A stretch of 61,358 bases of DNA from an uncultured Saprospiraceae bacterium (GCA_937941765.1 CALDGQ010000003.1:1-61358), one strand, 5' to 3'. Counted from the stretch's first letter, positions 43,950-54,936 are shown. The notes: a model not told the origin generated them from the letters alone. Program-made: numbers and translations.

Positions 43950-45569
43950 TTAAACACCAACCATCTTAGCCACCTCACTAGGCACATACCCACAAACCGA
44001 ATCCGCCAATCGAACCCCTTGCAATTGCAATGTTTGAATACGATACAAATATGCAGCACCTTCCATAATGTGATTGGCCAAATCAGCCGCTTTTCTATTT
44101 TGATAAACTTCTAAGTACGTATCTTTTACCCAATCATTAAAAGCTCCCATGGATGGACCACACCAAATTTGATAATCAGTAGCACGATCAGTAGTGCCAG
44201 CATTTGCCCAATTTGAAGACAAACCTAAGTACCAACGGAAAATCAATGCCATCTTACGATGTGGATTGTTTTTCGCTCTTTCGATTTGATGTGGATCTCG
44301 TTGTTGGAAAAACTCAATACAACCTTGCCATATTTCCTCAAGTGGTTTTTTGAAAACTTGCTTTTCCAATTTCAACCTTTCTTCAGTTGGAATTTCATCA
44401 ATCGATTTATACTTTTTATAATATTCGTATAATTTTTTTGCTCTTGGTCCAAATAACGTTCCTCTTTTGAGTACTTGTAATTCGACACCCATTTCAAACA
44501 TATCAGAAGCAGGTGCCATCATAACATCAGTAGATTCAACCGTTGCTAACAATTTACGTACATGCTCTGAAGTGCCAGCCTCAACACAAGCTTGATTGAT
44601 AGAACCCGTAACTACATACGCCGCACCCATCATAAATGCAGCCAACGCAGAAGCAGGAGTTGATATTCCACCAGCTGCACCAATTCTAATTTTTTGTTGA
44701 AATTGATGTTTCTTTTGCAATTGATCCCGAAGCAAGATAATACTAGGAAGTAACGCCACCAAAACCCGATTATCCGTATGTCCACCAGAATCTGCTTCTA
44801 CTGTTATGTCATCTGCCATTGGAACCAACTTCGCTAATTGGGCTTGTTGAGCTGTAATTTTTCCTTGTTTCAATAAGCGTTCTAAATATTCATCTGGAGC
44901 CGCTTGCATAAAATGAGTAGCCACTTCTTTGCGAGAAATTTTCGCAATTACACGATTTTTAATGTTGATAGTTCCATCCGCATTTTGACTCAATCCCGCC
45001 ACACGATAATGCACAATATGTTCGGTCAAACTTAAGAAAGCTGAAGCCTCAACAACATGTACACCGTTCTCTAAAAATAGCTGCACAGCTCCTGCTTCCA
45101 ATGCTTCTTCATTGGGGCTATGTATCAAATTGAAAGCATAACTTTCTGTTTTTAAATGATGTTGAATTTTTTCAATCGCTTCTAAGACTCGAGTAGGTAC
45201 CAAACCTGCCGCTCCAAAAGATCCTAAGAATCCTGCTTTCCCGATGGCTATCACTAATTCTTCTGAAGCAATTCCATTCGCCATTGCACCCGTTTTATAA
45301 GCGTATTTTAAATTGTAATCTTTTCTGAATGTTGGATTTCCTAGTTGGGATGCAGTCATTGGATTGGCAATTGCTAATACTTGTAAACCACGACCTTTGG
45401 AAACCAATTCGCCAGTATTGCTGACACCAATTCTACCGTTGAAATCTTTCATTACATAACAAGGTGATTGAGTGTTGGCTATTTTTTCTTGAATAGCTGC
45501 TGGTTCAAAAACGATGTCTCGTGGTGAGCCTTTCCAAAATATTTCTTGTGGTGTTCCTATAAATTCCAT
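43950..45569 (-). CDS. pfaD: PfaD: FMN-dependent enoyl reductase of PUFA synthase
   Basis: The 539-aa protein is a trans-acting enoyl reductase of the PfaD/nitronate monooxygenase group with a TIM-barrel FMN fold. Typical segments are AIGKAGFLGSFGAAGLVPTRV, ADDITVEADSGGHTDNR, RIGAAGGISTPASALAAF, GAAYVVTGSINQACVEAGTS and, near the end, WRYLGLSS-like RWYLGLSSNWANAGTTDR. It reduces selected enoyl-ACP intermediates so that the final chain has set double bonds. It is the last gene of the minus-strand operon, 35 bp after the pfaC-like gene. Its length matches PfaD of other clusters. Confidence 0.93.
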   Translation of the reverse strand: MEFIGTPQEIFWKGSPRDIVFEPAAIQEKIANTQSPCYVMKDFNGRIGVSNTGELVSKGRGLQVLAIANPMTASQLGNPTFRKDYNLKYAYKTGAMANGIASEELVIAIGKAGFLGSFGAAGLVPTRVLEAIEKIQHHLKTESYAFNLIHSPNEEALEAGAVQLFLENGVHVVEASAFLSLTEHIVHYRVAGLSQNADGTINIKNRVIAKISRKEVATHFMQAAPDEYLERLLKQGKITAQQAQLAKLVPMADDITVEADSGGHTDNRVLVALLPSIILLRDQLQKKHQFQQKIRIGAAGGISTPASALAAFMMGAAYVVTGSINQACVEAGTSEHVRKLLATVESTDVMMAPASDMFEMGVELQVLKRGTLFGPRAKKLYEYYKKYKSIDEIPTEERLKLEKQVFKKPLEEIWQGCIEFFQQRDPHQIERAKNNPHRKMALIFRWYLGLSSNWANAGTTDRATDYQIWCGPSMGAFNDWVKDTYLEVYQNRKAADLANHIMEGAAYLYRIQTLQLQGVRLADSVCGYVPSEVAKMVGV

Positions 45570-45604
45570 TTACTTGTTTTTTGCTTTTTTTAATGCGAAG
45601 TAAA

Positions 45605-48600
45605 TTACGCTTCTTGAATTCCTAATGATAAATCAGTTACTTGATAAATTCTTACTTCATCATTCCATAAGGATGCATCCGCAACAATTGCTAGTTGATT
45701 TCCACGCATCTCGACTTCTTTGATGTGAACCTCCAACTGCATTTCTTTCACATGCAAAAGTATTTGTCCACGATATTTCCAAACCGTTTTGTGATTTTCT
45801 AATTGTACAAAAGCAGGATTGTTGAAATCTTTTCCTAAATCTTGCTGCAACGCAAATACTTGCATCGCTTGCAAAATTGCTTCGACTCCTAATGAACCTG
45901 GCATCACTGGATCTTCGTAAAAATGGCAAGTGAAAAACCAATCGTAGGTGTGAATTTGTCTGGTCGCATGAATGTAGCCTTTACCGAATTCTCCGCGATT
46001 TTTTGCAATGATTAGTTTGTCTAATAAATTTAGTTGATCACTCGCCAATCTATAATGAGCTTTATTCTCTGGGGCTTTATATAATTTCATCTTCCCATAA
46101 AGAGAATCTAATTTGATTTGTAAATATTCTGTTGGTTTAAGCTGTTGTTGAATAAACCAAGGTTGAATCATTTGGCCGTTGTCCAACCCTACTTGGGCAG
46201 ACAACATTTCTGCCGTAAAGAATCCGAATGAAGATTTTCCTTTGTAGAATATATGTCCGTCTATTGATAACTCGAAAGTGTAGTGTTGTAAAATAGTTCC
46301 ACCCATTCCTATTGAAGAGGTGATGACAGATTTGTTGGTAATCACTTTGCCTCTAAAGTCAGTTCCTGTTGGTAAATCAAAACTAGTTCCTTCACCATCC
46401 AAATTTCTTAAGAACAAATTTTTGTCTGGGAATTCAAAAGTACTACCTAAGTAAGCACCCAATAAACCACAGGGTTGTAGTGCGATTTCCATGATCATTG
46501 AGTACGGCATCGTGATGTTGGAATTTTGGTCGTAATACCAAACCTGATGAGGTACATCGTATTCAGAAATAATAGTGGAGGGTTTTGAAAAATCATGTCG
46601 CTCTCCATCCACACTCAATACTCTAGAAATTAATTGTAAATCGGTATTGGGTTGATGAGAAACAGCACGTCCATCGTATAACTTGTATTCAGGACCAAAA
46701 CATTTTGAAAGATCATCTAAAGCAAAAGTCGTGATGTCTTTTTCATTCATTAATGCGCCTTCCGATCTTGGTGAAATATAAACATCAGCATTGGTTTCTA
46801 AGTATTTAGGATTGTCTTTTTCACGCAATTGCAATCCTAAGTTTTCAAAATGAACTGTGATGATACCATCGGAAATAATTTCAAGATCACCAATGACATG
46901 TGGATATGGAATCAAACTAATTTCTTTAATCTCCAATTTGTAAATCAACTTAGTGTCTTTGCCTGGCACTACTTGTTTCCGACATCGTACTTTTTGAGGT
47001 AGGTCAAATATCGGTTGAAAACGTGCATCTTTTGTGAAACGTTGTAATCCCAACATCAACATATAAAAACGCAATAAATTGCCGCCACCTTCTGCTTGCA
47101 GTGAACCAGCCAATACTTCATCATCACGGAAATGACAAGGGAAATACCAATCATCTGGCGCCAAATCTTTCTCCGCAATAATCATCCCGAGTCCATATGC
47201 ACCACCTTTTAAATCAACAGAAGTAATGCGATCCAACATCAACATTTTTTCTGGTGGTAAACGAAGCGATGGATTTTTGCCGTTTGGAAAATAACTTTCA
47301 TTTCCAAAACATTTGTCAATATTTCCATTGATTAAATGACGTAAATCTTCCTTTGAAAATGCTGTTTTATCGGTCTTCAACATTGGGGTAAAATACTTAC
47401 GTTCTGCATTTGCTTTTGCTTGAAGTTCCTTTTCGGAATACACGACACCTTTTCCTTCTTCCAATTGTTGATCATTAAAAAATCCTGCACAACCACCATT
47501 CATTTTCAAGACCAATCGATCTTCAACATAACATCTGTAACTAAAGAAAAACAACAAATTGTCTGCATTTTCAACAAACGAATTGATCGAAATGTCATAG
47601 CGTAAAGTCTGTCCTTCATAAGGCAAATCATCCATAAATGTCAAAGTGCAATCTAACAAACGGTACACTAAATCTCCTTTGTTCTGGAAGTCAATACCTA
47701 AATAAGAGATTAGCAACAAATCACATTGACCAGATTCTACAGATACTGCCCAAGGAATTTGACCGTCTGTTGTAAACCAAGAATTGTAAGGAATATCAAA
47801 TTCCGTTTGCATGGTCGATGGTTTATATTCACCTAATTTTGCATTCAAACCTGTGACCCGACTTACCAATAAATAAGGATCCATTGGTAGCATGACTCTT
47901 CTTTTATAGTGGTCGATGATGCTGTATTCAGGACCGAAAACATTGGCAATTTTTCCATTCGCAAATTCTACCAAATCTTCTTGTGAGAAAACGATTTGTT
48001 TATTAGCCAAGTGTTCGCCCGAAGCAAAGTTTTGTTTTTTCAATCCATTTTCAGCAACATCAGAAGCTTGGTTGGTTGTTGTGTTTTTTTGTTCCACTAA
48101 ATTGGTTTCCATAACTGAAATGGATTTATTTTTTTGATTAGGAAGGACTGCAATGGTAGCTGCTTGTGCTTCACTAGAAATAGTTTCTAATACGAGTTGT
48201 CTTTGGGGGGAAGTAGATTTTGTCGAAACAGCAATGTCTGCAAATAGTGCTTTCATTTCAGGATTCAATAACAAATCATAAATACGTTTTCCTCCAGGAA
48301 TTATTTTTTTGAAAAATGATCTTTTTAGGTTGGCTGTTTTTTCTTTTGGATACAAACTTGATAAATCTAATTCCAAACCATGGGATAATAAGGTCGCCAG
48401 CAATTCTGCAATCGATTGAGCATCTGACTTTCCTTTTTTATTGATTGAAATCGCACAATGAGGTTGCTCTTTCAAAATAGTTTGAATCCAGTTTGTACAA
48501 GTTGCATTGGCACCGACTTCAATAAAAATTCTAGCACCAGCATTATAAACAGTCTGAACTGTTTTTGGAAAATCCACTTTTTCAAAACAAACTTGTGTTG

Positions 48601-51600
48601 AATTTTTTGCAATTGATAAACTATTAAGCGGAATTTTTTCTTGAGAAATACTTGAATAGAAATCAATATTCGGTTGCGCTTGAATCGGAAAGTTGTGCAT
48701 TTTCAACAATCCTGTTTCTTCTTTCTTACAAAAATCATGATGAATGATATTCTGAAAAGGAATCTCTATTGACTTGCAATTTAATTGTTGTGCGATTTTA
48801 AGGCAAGCTGTTTTATTTCCTGAAATAATGACTTCATTTTCTGTATTGACAAATGTCAGGTAAACCTCATCATATTGTTTTACTAGTGATGACACTTTAT
48901 TTTTGGGTGCCAATAAAACCAAACTTATCCAATAGGTTTTGGCAACTTCAGAGGTGGTATTCCAATACTCAGCAAGTAAAGTTAAATCTCCAGCAAATCT
49001 ATTTTTGAAAATAGGAGAGTTTCTAAATTCCTTCGTTTCATCAGGACTCCAAACATCCAACGCATACCACATACTGCTACACTCACCCATGCTATATCCA
49101 AATGCCTTTTTAGGTTGAACATTGAATACTTCTCGCAAAACATTAGTATAGCAAGCAGAATAGAATACACCCACGGACATCATTCCAATTGAATTGTTAT
49201 GGATGTTTAGGGTTGCATCATTTATAGAAGTTGTTTTTGGAAATAAATAATCTGAATTTACATAAGTATCCAAACTCGGTTGGAGGTTTGCATGTTTTTG
49301 ATTTAAATGTGGAAATAGTTGAAATAATTCTTTTCCTAAGCCTTCATAAGCGGTTGATGATCCTGGATACACAAAGGTAACCTCCGCATTTTTTCCAAAT
49401 GGTTGACTAGTAAAATAGGAACCTTTTGGTGTTTTAAGAATTTGATGGTTTTGAAATGCAATAGTTAACCCACTTTTGAAAAATTTAATTTCCTGTCTTA
49501 CTGCTTTTGTAGAATTAGCAACTAAAACCAAGCAATGACTTTTTGTTTTTTCTTGAAATGTTTGATAAAATTGTTTAGCTAGGTCATTTAAATTTTCATC
49601 GTTGTCAAGTGCAATTTCTAAAGCAGAAAGTTGGGTTTGTAATTCCTTTTCATTATTACCTTTGAGTGGAAGAAGTTTTGGAAATTGTTGAAGTAGAAAT
49701 GTAATGTCGTTCGCATTTACATTCGACGATTCTGAAACTTGAATGCTGATTCCATCTAATCCATTTACTTTTGCAATTCTTTTGTTGATGCCATTTTGTA
49801 AAATCCAAGGTCGTGATTGGGTAGGGAAGTAGTAAGGTGAATCGGTAAAGTGTTCTTTATTTTTTGGTTCGTTCCAATTTGGAATTCCTGGAATAAATTG
49901 GTGTTGAAGACACAAAACCGTTTTGATTAAACTTGCAATTCCAGAAGCAGCATAAGTGTGACCAATGTTAGTTTTGATACTTCCAAGTGCTACTTTTTGT
50001 TGTAGAGCATTTGCTTGTTGATGTAATCTTTCGAGTTCCTTTTGATCTTCTTGTTCAATACCTGAAGCAACTAATTCTTGATAGCCAATTTGGCTCGATT
50101 GGAAGTCAACTTCCTTAGCTATCTTATCAATACATGCATATGAATTATCATTGTTGGAATCCGCACGTTTTAAAACAATCGCCCCGGCTCCTTCACCGAT
50201 CAACCAGCCTTCATCCGAATTGTTCAATGATAAGCTTGGTTTGCTATTTTGATTGATTGCATTTTTTTGTTGTCTCAACAATACATTTTCAATACCACCA
50301 GAAAAATCAACTCCACCAACAACAACCGCATCCACTTCTCCAAGCGACAACATATTCTGAGCAATTTGCAATGCTTTAAAAACGGAGTTGTCTCCACAAG
50401 AAACTGTAAATGCAGGTCCGGAAAAATCCCACAAAGCAGCGATTCTGCTCGCCATAATATTTCCTACAAAACTGGTATGTTGACTTGGTGCTTGTTTGCC
50501 TTGTAAATGATATACTGCATTTTTCGAATGTTGATCTAATGAATTGAGCTGTTCATGATTCAGTTGCAATTGATGACTTTGAACAGCTTCCTCTAGTTGC
50601 CAAGACACATCCCATCTTGCTAGATATTGATGGACTCCTAGTTCTGGTTCCATTGCAATGATGACTGCCACATTTTCTCCTTCTTGAAGATCTGCATCTT
50701 GGATTGCTTTGTCTGCAACTTTTAGAATTAAAGCTTGTTGAGGTTCTAGTGTTTCTGCTTCTGTAGGTTGAATTTTGTAACGTAACAAATCAATTTCGAA
50801 ATCGTCAATGTAAGCTCCTTTTGGTGCTTCTCCATTCTCAAAACCGTAACTTTTTAGTAATAACTTATTGTCTTCAAATCCTTTCCATCGCTCTGAAGGT
50901 AAGTCGGTAAAGTGTTGTTTCCCGTTATAAATTGTGGAATAAAATTCAGCTAGATTTTTACAATTTCCAAAATGAACCTCCATTCCTACAACGTTCATTG
51001 GCTCCAAAGGAACCGGTCGGTTGGTATTTAGTTCACTATTATTTAAAGGATAAGATTGAAGAACCATATGCGCATTCGTTCCACCAAAACCAAAAGAATT
51101 AATTCCTGCTTGCTTTTCATTTTGATTCCAATCAACTGCTTTTGCGATCATTTCGGAACCACCAATCCAGTTATTATCAGAGGTTAAAGCTTCTGTAAGA
51201 TTAATGTTGGAAGGAATTTTATTTTTTTGCATCGACAATAATACCTTCATCATTCCAGGCATGCCAGCAGCAGTCAACAAGTGTCCCATGTTTGATTTGA
51301 CAGAACCTAAAATGGGTTTGGTATTGTGTAGTTTGAAAAAATCCGCGATAGAATTAATCTCTGTCATATCACCCAATGGTGTTCCAGTTGCATGACATTC
51401 TAAGTAGTGTGTATCTTTTGGTTGAATTTTATTCCCTTCATATGCACGCTCGAAAGCCAGTTTTTGACCTTTAGGATTTGGACTTAATAGAAACTTTCCT
51501 TTTCCATCATTGGACAATCCGATTCCACCAATTACACCTAAAATATTATCTCCATCTCTTTCAGCATCTTCCAATCTTTTCAAGACAACCATTCCTGCAC

Positions 51601-52390
51601 CCTCCGATGAAACAAGTCCCGCAGAATTTTTATCTAATGGAACAAACTTTTTATCATTCTCAGCATAAGCTTGAAAAATCGAAAATCCCATGTGAATAAA
51701 CAATTGGTCAGATGCACAAACCGCACCCGCCAACATTAAATCGGATTGACCAGTTTGCAATTCATCGGACGCTAATTTGACCGCATATAAAGAAGTGGCA
51801 CAAGCTGCATCCAATGCATAATGATTGGGTTGCAGCCCAAGTGCTTCCACCACCATTTGCGATGGCGTATAATTGATTACCTCATTTTTAGGTGTTTCCC
51901 ATTTATGGTCTTGAATTTTAAAAGTATCAGATTGAATTAATTCTTGGATTCCTGTTTCAAGAGTGTTGGAATAAAGAGAGGCTAATAATTTATGGGAAGA
52001 CGTTGTTGGAAATGATAAATTGCCAAGAATTAATCCACATTTTTTCAATAAATTTTTATCTTCCAAATAACCACTATCTTTCAATGCTTGCTTGGCAACA
52101 TACAGTGACCATTGGTAGAGTTTATCTTGTTTTTCTAGAAAATCAGCTGGTAACTGATAGCCATTTGGATCAAATTTAAAGTCTCGAATATAGCCACCTC
52201 TTGTTGAGTAACATTTGTCAACAATACCTTTTCCTTCTTGAAAAAATACATTAGAATCGACCCCAAAATCATGTTCGTTGGCGACTTCAATCAAGTCTTT
52301 TTCTTGCATCAAATTCTCCCAAAATTTTTCATTGGTTGATGATCCAGGAAACAAACCTGACATTCCTATTATTGCTATCTTACTTGGCAT
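45605..52390 (-). CDS. pfaC: PfaC-like PUFA synthase subunit: KS-CLF-AT-DH-DH
   Basis: This 2261-aa multidomain protein (numbered from ATG 52390) begins with a ketosynthase (about 1-430; active Cys197 in DAACATSLYAV). A chain-length factor follows (about 460-900), where the Cys position is Asp667 in FTVSCGDNSVF. Next come an acyltransferase (about 990-1330; Ser1100 in GYSMGECS), a linker, and two pseudo-DH plus FabA-like DH pairs with His1753 (WYFPCHFRDD) and His2156 (WFFTCHFYEDPVMPG). It condenses and dehydrates the growing chain. An AT inside PfaC resembles the myxobacterial Pfa3 layout, but no C-terminal acyltransferase (AGPAT) is present. A GTG at 52420 is an alternative start overlapping the KR-DH stop. 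Confidence 0.92.
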   Translation of the reverse strand: MPSKIAIIGMSGLFPGSSTNEKFWENLMQEKDLIEVANEHDFGVDSNVFFQEGKGIVDKCYSTRGGYIRDFKFDPNGYQLPADFLEKQDKLYQWSLYVAKQALKDSGYLEDKNLLKKCGLILGNLSFPTTSSHKLLASLYSNTLETGIQELIQSDTFKIQDHKWETPKNEVINYTPSQMVVEALGLQPNHYALDAACATSLYAVKLASDELQTGQSDLMLAGAVCASDQLFIHMGFSIFQAYAENDKKFVPLDKNSAGLVSSEGAGMVVLKRLEDAERDGDNILGVIGGIGLSNDGKGKFLLSPNPKGQKLAFERAYEGNKIQPKDTHYLECHATGTPLGDMTEINSIADFFKLHNTKPILGSVKSNMGHLLTAAGMPGMMKVLLSMQKNKIPSNINLTEALTSDNNWIGGSEMIAKAVDWNQNEKQAGINSFGFGGTNAHMVLQSYPLNNSELNTNRPVPLEPMNVVGMEVHFGNCKNLAEFYSTIYNGKQHFTDLPSERWKGFEDNKLLLKSYGFENGEAPKGAYIDDFEIDLLRYKIQPTEAETLEPQQALILKVADKAIQDADLQEGENVAVIIAMEPELGVHQYLARWDVSWQLEEAVQSHQLQLNHEQLNSLDQHSKNAVYHLQGKQAPSQHTSFVGNIMASRIAALWDFSGPAFTVSCGDNSVFKALQIAQNMLSLGEVDAVVVGGVDFSGGIENVLLRQQKNAINQNSKPSLSLNNSDEGWLIGEGAGAIVLKRADSNNDNSYACIDKIAKEVDFQSSQIGYQELVASGIEQEDQKELERLHQQANALQQKVALGSIKTNIGHTYAASGIASLIKTVLCLQHQFIPGIPNWNEPKNKEHFTDSPYYFPTQSRPWILQNGINKRIAKVNGLDGISIQVSESSNVNANDITFLLQQFPKLLPLKGNNEKELQTQLSALEIALDNDENLNDLAKQFYQTFQEKTKSHCLVLVANSTKAVRQEIKFFKSGLTIAFQNHQILKTPKGSYFTSQPFGKNAEVTFVYPGSSTAYEGLGKELFQLFPHLNQKHANLQPSLDTYVNSDYLFPKTTSINDATLNIHNNSIGMMSVGVFYSACYTNVLREVFNVQPKKAFGYSMGECSSMWYALDVWSPDETKEFRNSPIFKNRFAGDLTLLAEYWNTTSEVAKTYWISLVLLAPKNKVSSLVKQYDEVYLTFVNTENEVIISGNKTACLKIAQQLNCKSIEIPFQNIIHHDFCKKEETGLLKMHNFPIQAQPNIDFYSSISQEKIPLNSLSIAKNSTQVCFEKVDFPKTVQTVYNAGARIFIEVGANATCTNWIQTILKEQPHCAISINKKGKSDAQSIAELLATLLSHGLELDLSSLYPKEKTANLKRSFFKKIIPGGKRIYDLLLNPEMKALFADIAVSTKSTSPQRQLVLETISSEAQAATIAVLPNQKNKSISVMETNLVEQKNTTTNQASDVAENGLKKQNFASGEHLANKQIVFSQEDLVEFANGKIANVFGPEYSIIDHYKRRVMLPMDPYLLVSRVTGLNAKLGEYKPSTMQTEFDIPYNSWFTTDGQIPWAVSVESGQCDLLLISYLGIDFQNKGDLVYRLLDCTLTFMDDLPYEGQTLRYDISINSFVENADNLLFFFSYRCYVEDRLVLKMNGGCAGFFNDQQLEEGKGVVYSEKELQAKANAERKYFTPMLKTDKTAFSKEDLRHLINGNIDKCFGNESYFPNGKNPSLRLPPEKMLMLDRITSVDLKGGAYGLGMIIAEKDLAPDDWYFPCHFRDDEVLAGSLQAEGGGNLLRFYMLMLGLQRFTKDARFQPIFDLPQKVRCRKQVVPGKDTKLIYKLEIKEISLIPYPHVIGDLEIISDGIITVHFENLGLQLREKDNPKYLETNADVYISPRSEGALMNEKDITTFALDDLSKCFGPEYKLYDGRAVSHQPNTDLQLISRVLSVDGERHDFSKPSTIISEYDVPHQVWYYDQNSNITMPYSMIMEIALQPCGLLGAYLGSTFEFPDKNLFLRNLDGEGTSFDLPTGTDFRGKVITNKSVITSSIGMGGTILQHYTFELSIDGHIFYKGKSSFGFFTAEMLSAQVGLDNGQMIQPWFIQQQLKPTEYLQIKLDSLYGKMKLYKAPENKAHYRLASDQLNLLDKLIIAKNRGEFGKGYIHATRQIHTYDWFFTCHFYEDPVMPGSLGVEAILQAMQVFALQQDLGKDFNNPAFVQLENHKTVWKYRGQILLHVKEMQLEVHIKEVEMRGNQLAIVADASLWNDEVRIYQVTDLSLGIQEA

Positions 52391-52413
52391 TGATTGTCTT
52401 AATTTTTCTTTTA

Positions 52414-54810
52414 TTACCACATCATATCTCTAGAAATCGTAACCGCTGCACCTTCTGTTTTTACATACACATTACCCGCTTCATCATATACGGTACAATT
52501 CGCCATCATCTGAAAATCCGTCGCTTCCACAATCTCCATGTGAACGAAAAGGGTTTTGTCAAAAGGCATTTTACGATAAAGGGTTGCTTGTTTGGTGTGA
52601 ATTGGCAAGCTCTTAGCTCCTTGCTTTTGTTTAGCTACCCAAACTAACATTCCTTGATACTGAATATCAGCGAAGAAAGTGTTAATCGAATCAATTTGAA
52701 ATTGACCTTGCACATGTAAAGACACTGTTGGTGCATTGCAAGATAAGACTAACTGTCGCTCATTACAATCCAAAACTTGTTGGATACCTCTGAAATATTT
52801 GCCATGAAATAACGTCCCATCTTGATATAGAGTTGAGCCATCTGTAACCGCATAATTTCCACTCAATTGATGTTTGAATTTTTGGTCAATTAGCTCCGTA
52901 TTTTTATGAATTAAGGTGATGATTGCTTTGTAATGATAAGTTGGCAATTTTCCACCTTCACTAAGAATCGTTGTTTCAAAAACTATTTTTTCATCATTCT
53001 TTTCAAGCTCTTTAGCTTCCAATATATATTCCTCTTTTTCCGAACCATCGAATACAATTCCTTTGAATAATTTGGTATCTTTAATTTGAAAAAATCTAAA
53101 ATCAGGATATAAGCTTTCACATGAATGTACCATCCATCCAACAGCATTTACAATCGGTAAAACTGCATTGCCCTGAATAATATGATCTTGTAAAAATGGA
53201 TTTTCACGTTCCTGCAATTTCCGACGAATGCGATGAGTGCGTATTGTTGTTAAATCACTTACAGCAGCCGGTAATGTTCCGCCAATAATTACTTGTGGTT
53301 GATTGGCATATCCTATATTTAATTCATTGACCATCATTGCCGCCCCACCTTCGCTATTGACCAAAGTAACACCTGCTGCTTCAAATTGCGCCTTCAATTC
53401 CCCACTCACCATACCACTATCCCATGCACCCCAATTGATAGCAGAGACTTGTGTGTTTGGATGATTCGTTTTGAATAAATGAGCAGCTTTACTTAAAATT
53501 TCATTAGCAATCGCATAATCCGTTTGTCCTACATTTCCATAAAACCCAGCGACTGAAGAAAATAAAATCAAGTGCTTTAATTGATGAACATTGCAAGATT
53601 GAAATAGACTCAACATCCCATCTAACTTTACCGAAAGTACATTGTTAAAATCCGTTTCCGTTTTATCTTGGATGTATTTGTCAGCCAGTCTTCCAGCACC
53701 GTGTATGATACCAGTGATGTCCCCGAAAGTTGCAGTTGCTGTTTTTAGTGCTTCTTGAAAACTAGCATAATTGGTTACGTCACCTTTTATATAAATTACT
53801 TCACCGTTGTAGCTTTTGATTGAATTAATTGTTGCTGATATTTCCTTCTTTGCAACGATATTTTTGAAAATTTTCTTGACCAAGGGAAGACTAGGTTTCT
53901 CACCTTTCTCCTTTAGGTCAGTCATAATTAAACGTTTTAAAGCACCTTCGTCTGATTCGTTGATTGCATATGCAGGTACTTCAAAATCAAAATCAGAACG
54001 ACCAAGTAAAATGAATTTGCACTGAAATGACTTGGCCATTTCGATGACACAAGTTGCAGTAACACCTCGTCCACCACCACTGACTAAGAATACGGATGCT
54101 GAAGAAACCGTTGTTCGTATATTCTGATTTTCAATTACTTCGATAGGTGTAGTGCAAGTTGTATTTCTACCTTCTTTTGAATATCCAACTTCAATAGTTT
54201 GCACATTTGGATCATGAAATTCTGCAAAGATTTGGTTAGCAATTTCAGTATTTGATAGCTCAGGTTGAATGTCTACCGCTCTACAAAAAACATTGGACCA
54301 TTCTAGGTTTAGACATTTAACCAAACCTGTTAATCCTCCTGCAAGTAAAGAAGTGTTTCCTCTTTTTCCTTGTCCTAATTTTCCATCCATTCTTGAAATG
54401 GTCAAGAAGTTCGCCCGTTGTTGACTACCTAAATCATTAAGAGATTTTTGCAGATGTTTTGCTAGTAAAAAAACAGTTTTTAGAATCGGTTTTTCCTTTG
54501 CAAAATGTTGCGTGAAATTTGGTTTCTGAAATTCAAAATGAGGATGCAAATGAATAAAGCTACCTACTTTTCCATATGTTGTTTCAATTTGTTGAATTGC
54601 TTTTTCAATTGCGACATCACTATATTCTAACAGATTGATTCCATTCGATATTGTTGGATTAGCAATGTTTGGCAAATTTAGAACTACTACTTTATTTCCA
54701 TCATCGGATAGTTTTTGAACTACTGAATTGGTCAATGTAGATCCATCATTGGTCACCAAAGTGCAATAACCATTTGGTAAACTAAATTCTAAAAAATCAG
54801 GTTGTGGCAA
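52414..54810 (-). CDS. pfaA: KR-DH half of PfaA, in a -1 frame relative to the ACP half
   Basis: This 798-residue frame holds a ketoreductase (FLVSGGGRGVTATCVIEMAK, about 235-255; SSVAGFYGNVGQTDYAIANE with Tyr about 432) and a PKS-type dehydratase (ENPFLQDHIIQGNAVLPIV, His about 543; LFHGKYFRGIQQV). Together they are the usual C-terminal third of PfaA. The first possible start is a TTG at 54810. The frame is open for about 50 codons upstream of it, back to 54963, and those codons read as PfaA-like linker (KTGLFHGVERSEIGLKF), with no ATG or GTG. It therefore most likely is joined to the ACP frame by -1 frameshifting at 54930-54936. The end overlaps the next gene's GTG. Confidence 0.85.
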   Translation of the reverse strand: MPQPDFLEFSLPNGYCTLVTNDGSTLTNSVVQKLSDDGNKVVVLNLPNIANPTISNGINLLEYSDVAIEKAIQQIETTYGKVGSFIHLHPHFEFQKPNFTQHFAKEKPILKTVFLLAKHLQKSLNDLGSQQRANFLTISRMDGKLGQGKRGNTSLLAGGLTGLVKCLNLEWSNVFCRAVDIQPELSNTEIANQIFAEFHDPNVQTIEVGYSKEGRNTTCTTPIEVIENQNIRTTVSSASVFLVSGGGRGVTATCVIEMAKSFQCKFILLGRSDFDFEVPAYAINESDEGALKRLIMTDLKEKGEKPSLPLVKKIFKNIVAKKEISATINSIKSYNGEVIYIKGDVTNYASFQEALKTATATFGDITGIIHGAGRLADKYIQDKTETDFNNVLSVKLDGMLSLFQSCNVHQLKHLILFSSVAGFYGNVGQTDYAIANEILSKAAHLFKTNHPNTQVSAINWGAWDSGMVSGELKAQFEAAGVTLVNSEGGAAMMVNELNIGYANQPQVIIGGTLPAAVSDLTTIRTHRIRRKLQERENPFLQDHIIQGNAVLPIVNAVGWMVHSCESLYPDFRFFQIKDTKLFKGIVFDGSEKEEYILEAKELEKNDEKIVFETTILSEGGKLPTYHYKAIITLIHKNTELIDQKFKHQLSGNYAVTDGSTLYQDGTLFHGKYFRGIQQVLDCNERQLVLSCNAPTVSLHVQGQFQIDSINTFFADIQYQGMLVWVAKQKQGAKSLPIHTKQATLYRKMPFDKTLFVHMEIVEATDFQMMANCTVYDEAGNVYVKTEGAAVTISRDMMW

Positions 54811-54893
54811 AAACTTTAATCCAATTTCACTGCGCTCAACTCCATGAAATAAACCAGTCTTAATCTCATCTTGACTCGGAATCGAAGTTGGTG

Positions 54894-54936
54894 CGGAAGA
54901 ACTTTGCAGTTGTGGTTCTCCCGGGTCTACTTTCCC
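54894..54936 (-). promoter_or_regulatory. Candidate -1 programmed ribosomal frameshift signal in pfaA
   Basis: Read on the minus strand, GGGAAAG (54936-54930) is an X-XXY-YYZ heptamer in the ACP frame (codons GGA AAG) directly before the TAG stop (54929-54927). After a 6-nt spacer (TAGACC) comes CGGGAGAAC (54923-54915), which pairs with GTTCTTCCG (54902-54894): nine pairs, one G-U, around a 12-nt loop. Slipping back one base gives GGG AAA GTA GAC and enters the KR-DH frame. GGGAAAG is the slippery sequence of phage lambda G/GT. The fused product would be 2251 aa. Confidence 0.65.

Noticed and set aside
45605..46000. C-terminal acyltransferase (AGPAT) as in myxobacterial Pfa3
   Set aside because: The protein ends soon after the last FabA-like DH (His2156 of 2261); no HxxxxD acyltransferase motif follows.
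50370..50420. Loss-of-function mutation in the second ketosynthase domain of the pfaC-like protein (Asp in place of Cys)
   Set aside because: A missing active-site Cys in the second KS-like domain is the normal state of a chain-length factor.
54808..54810. TTG as the natural start of an independent KR-DH protein
   Set aside because: The same frame upstream, back to 54963, is open and reads as PfaA-like linker, so a start here would cut into conserved sequence. It is kept only as an alternative to frameshifting.
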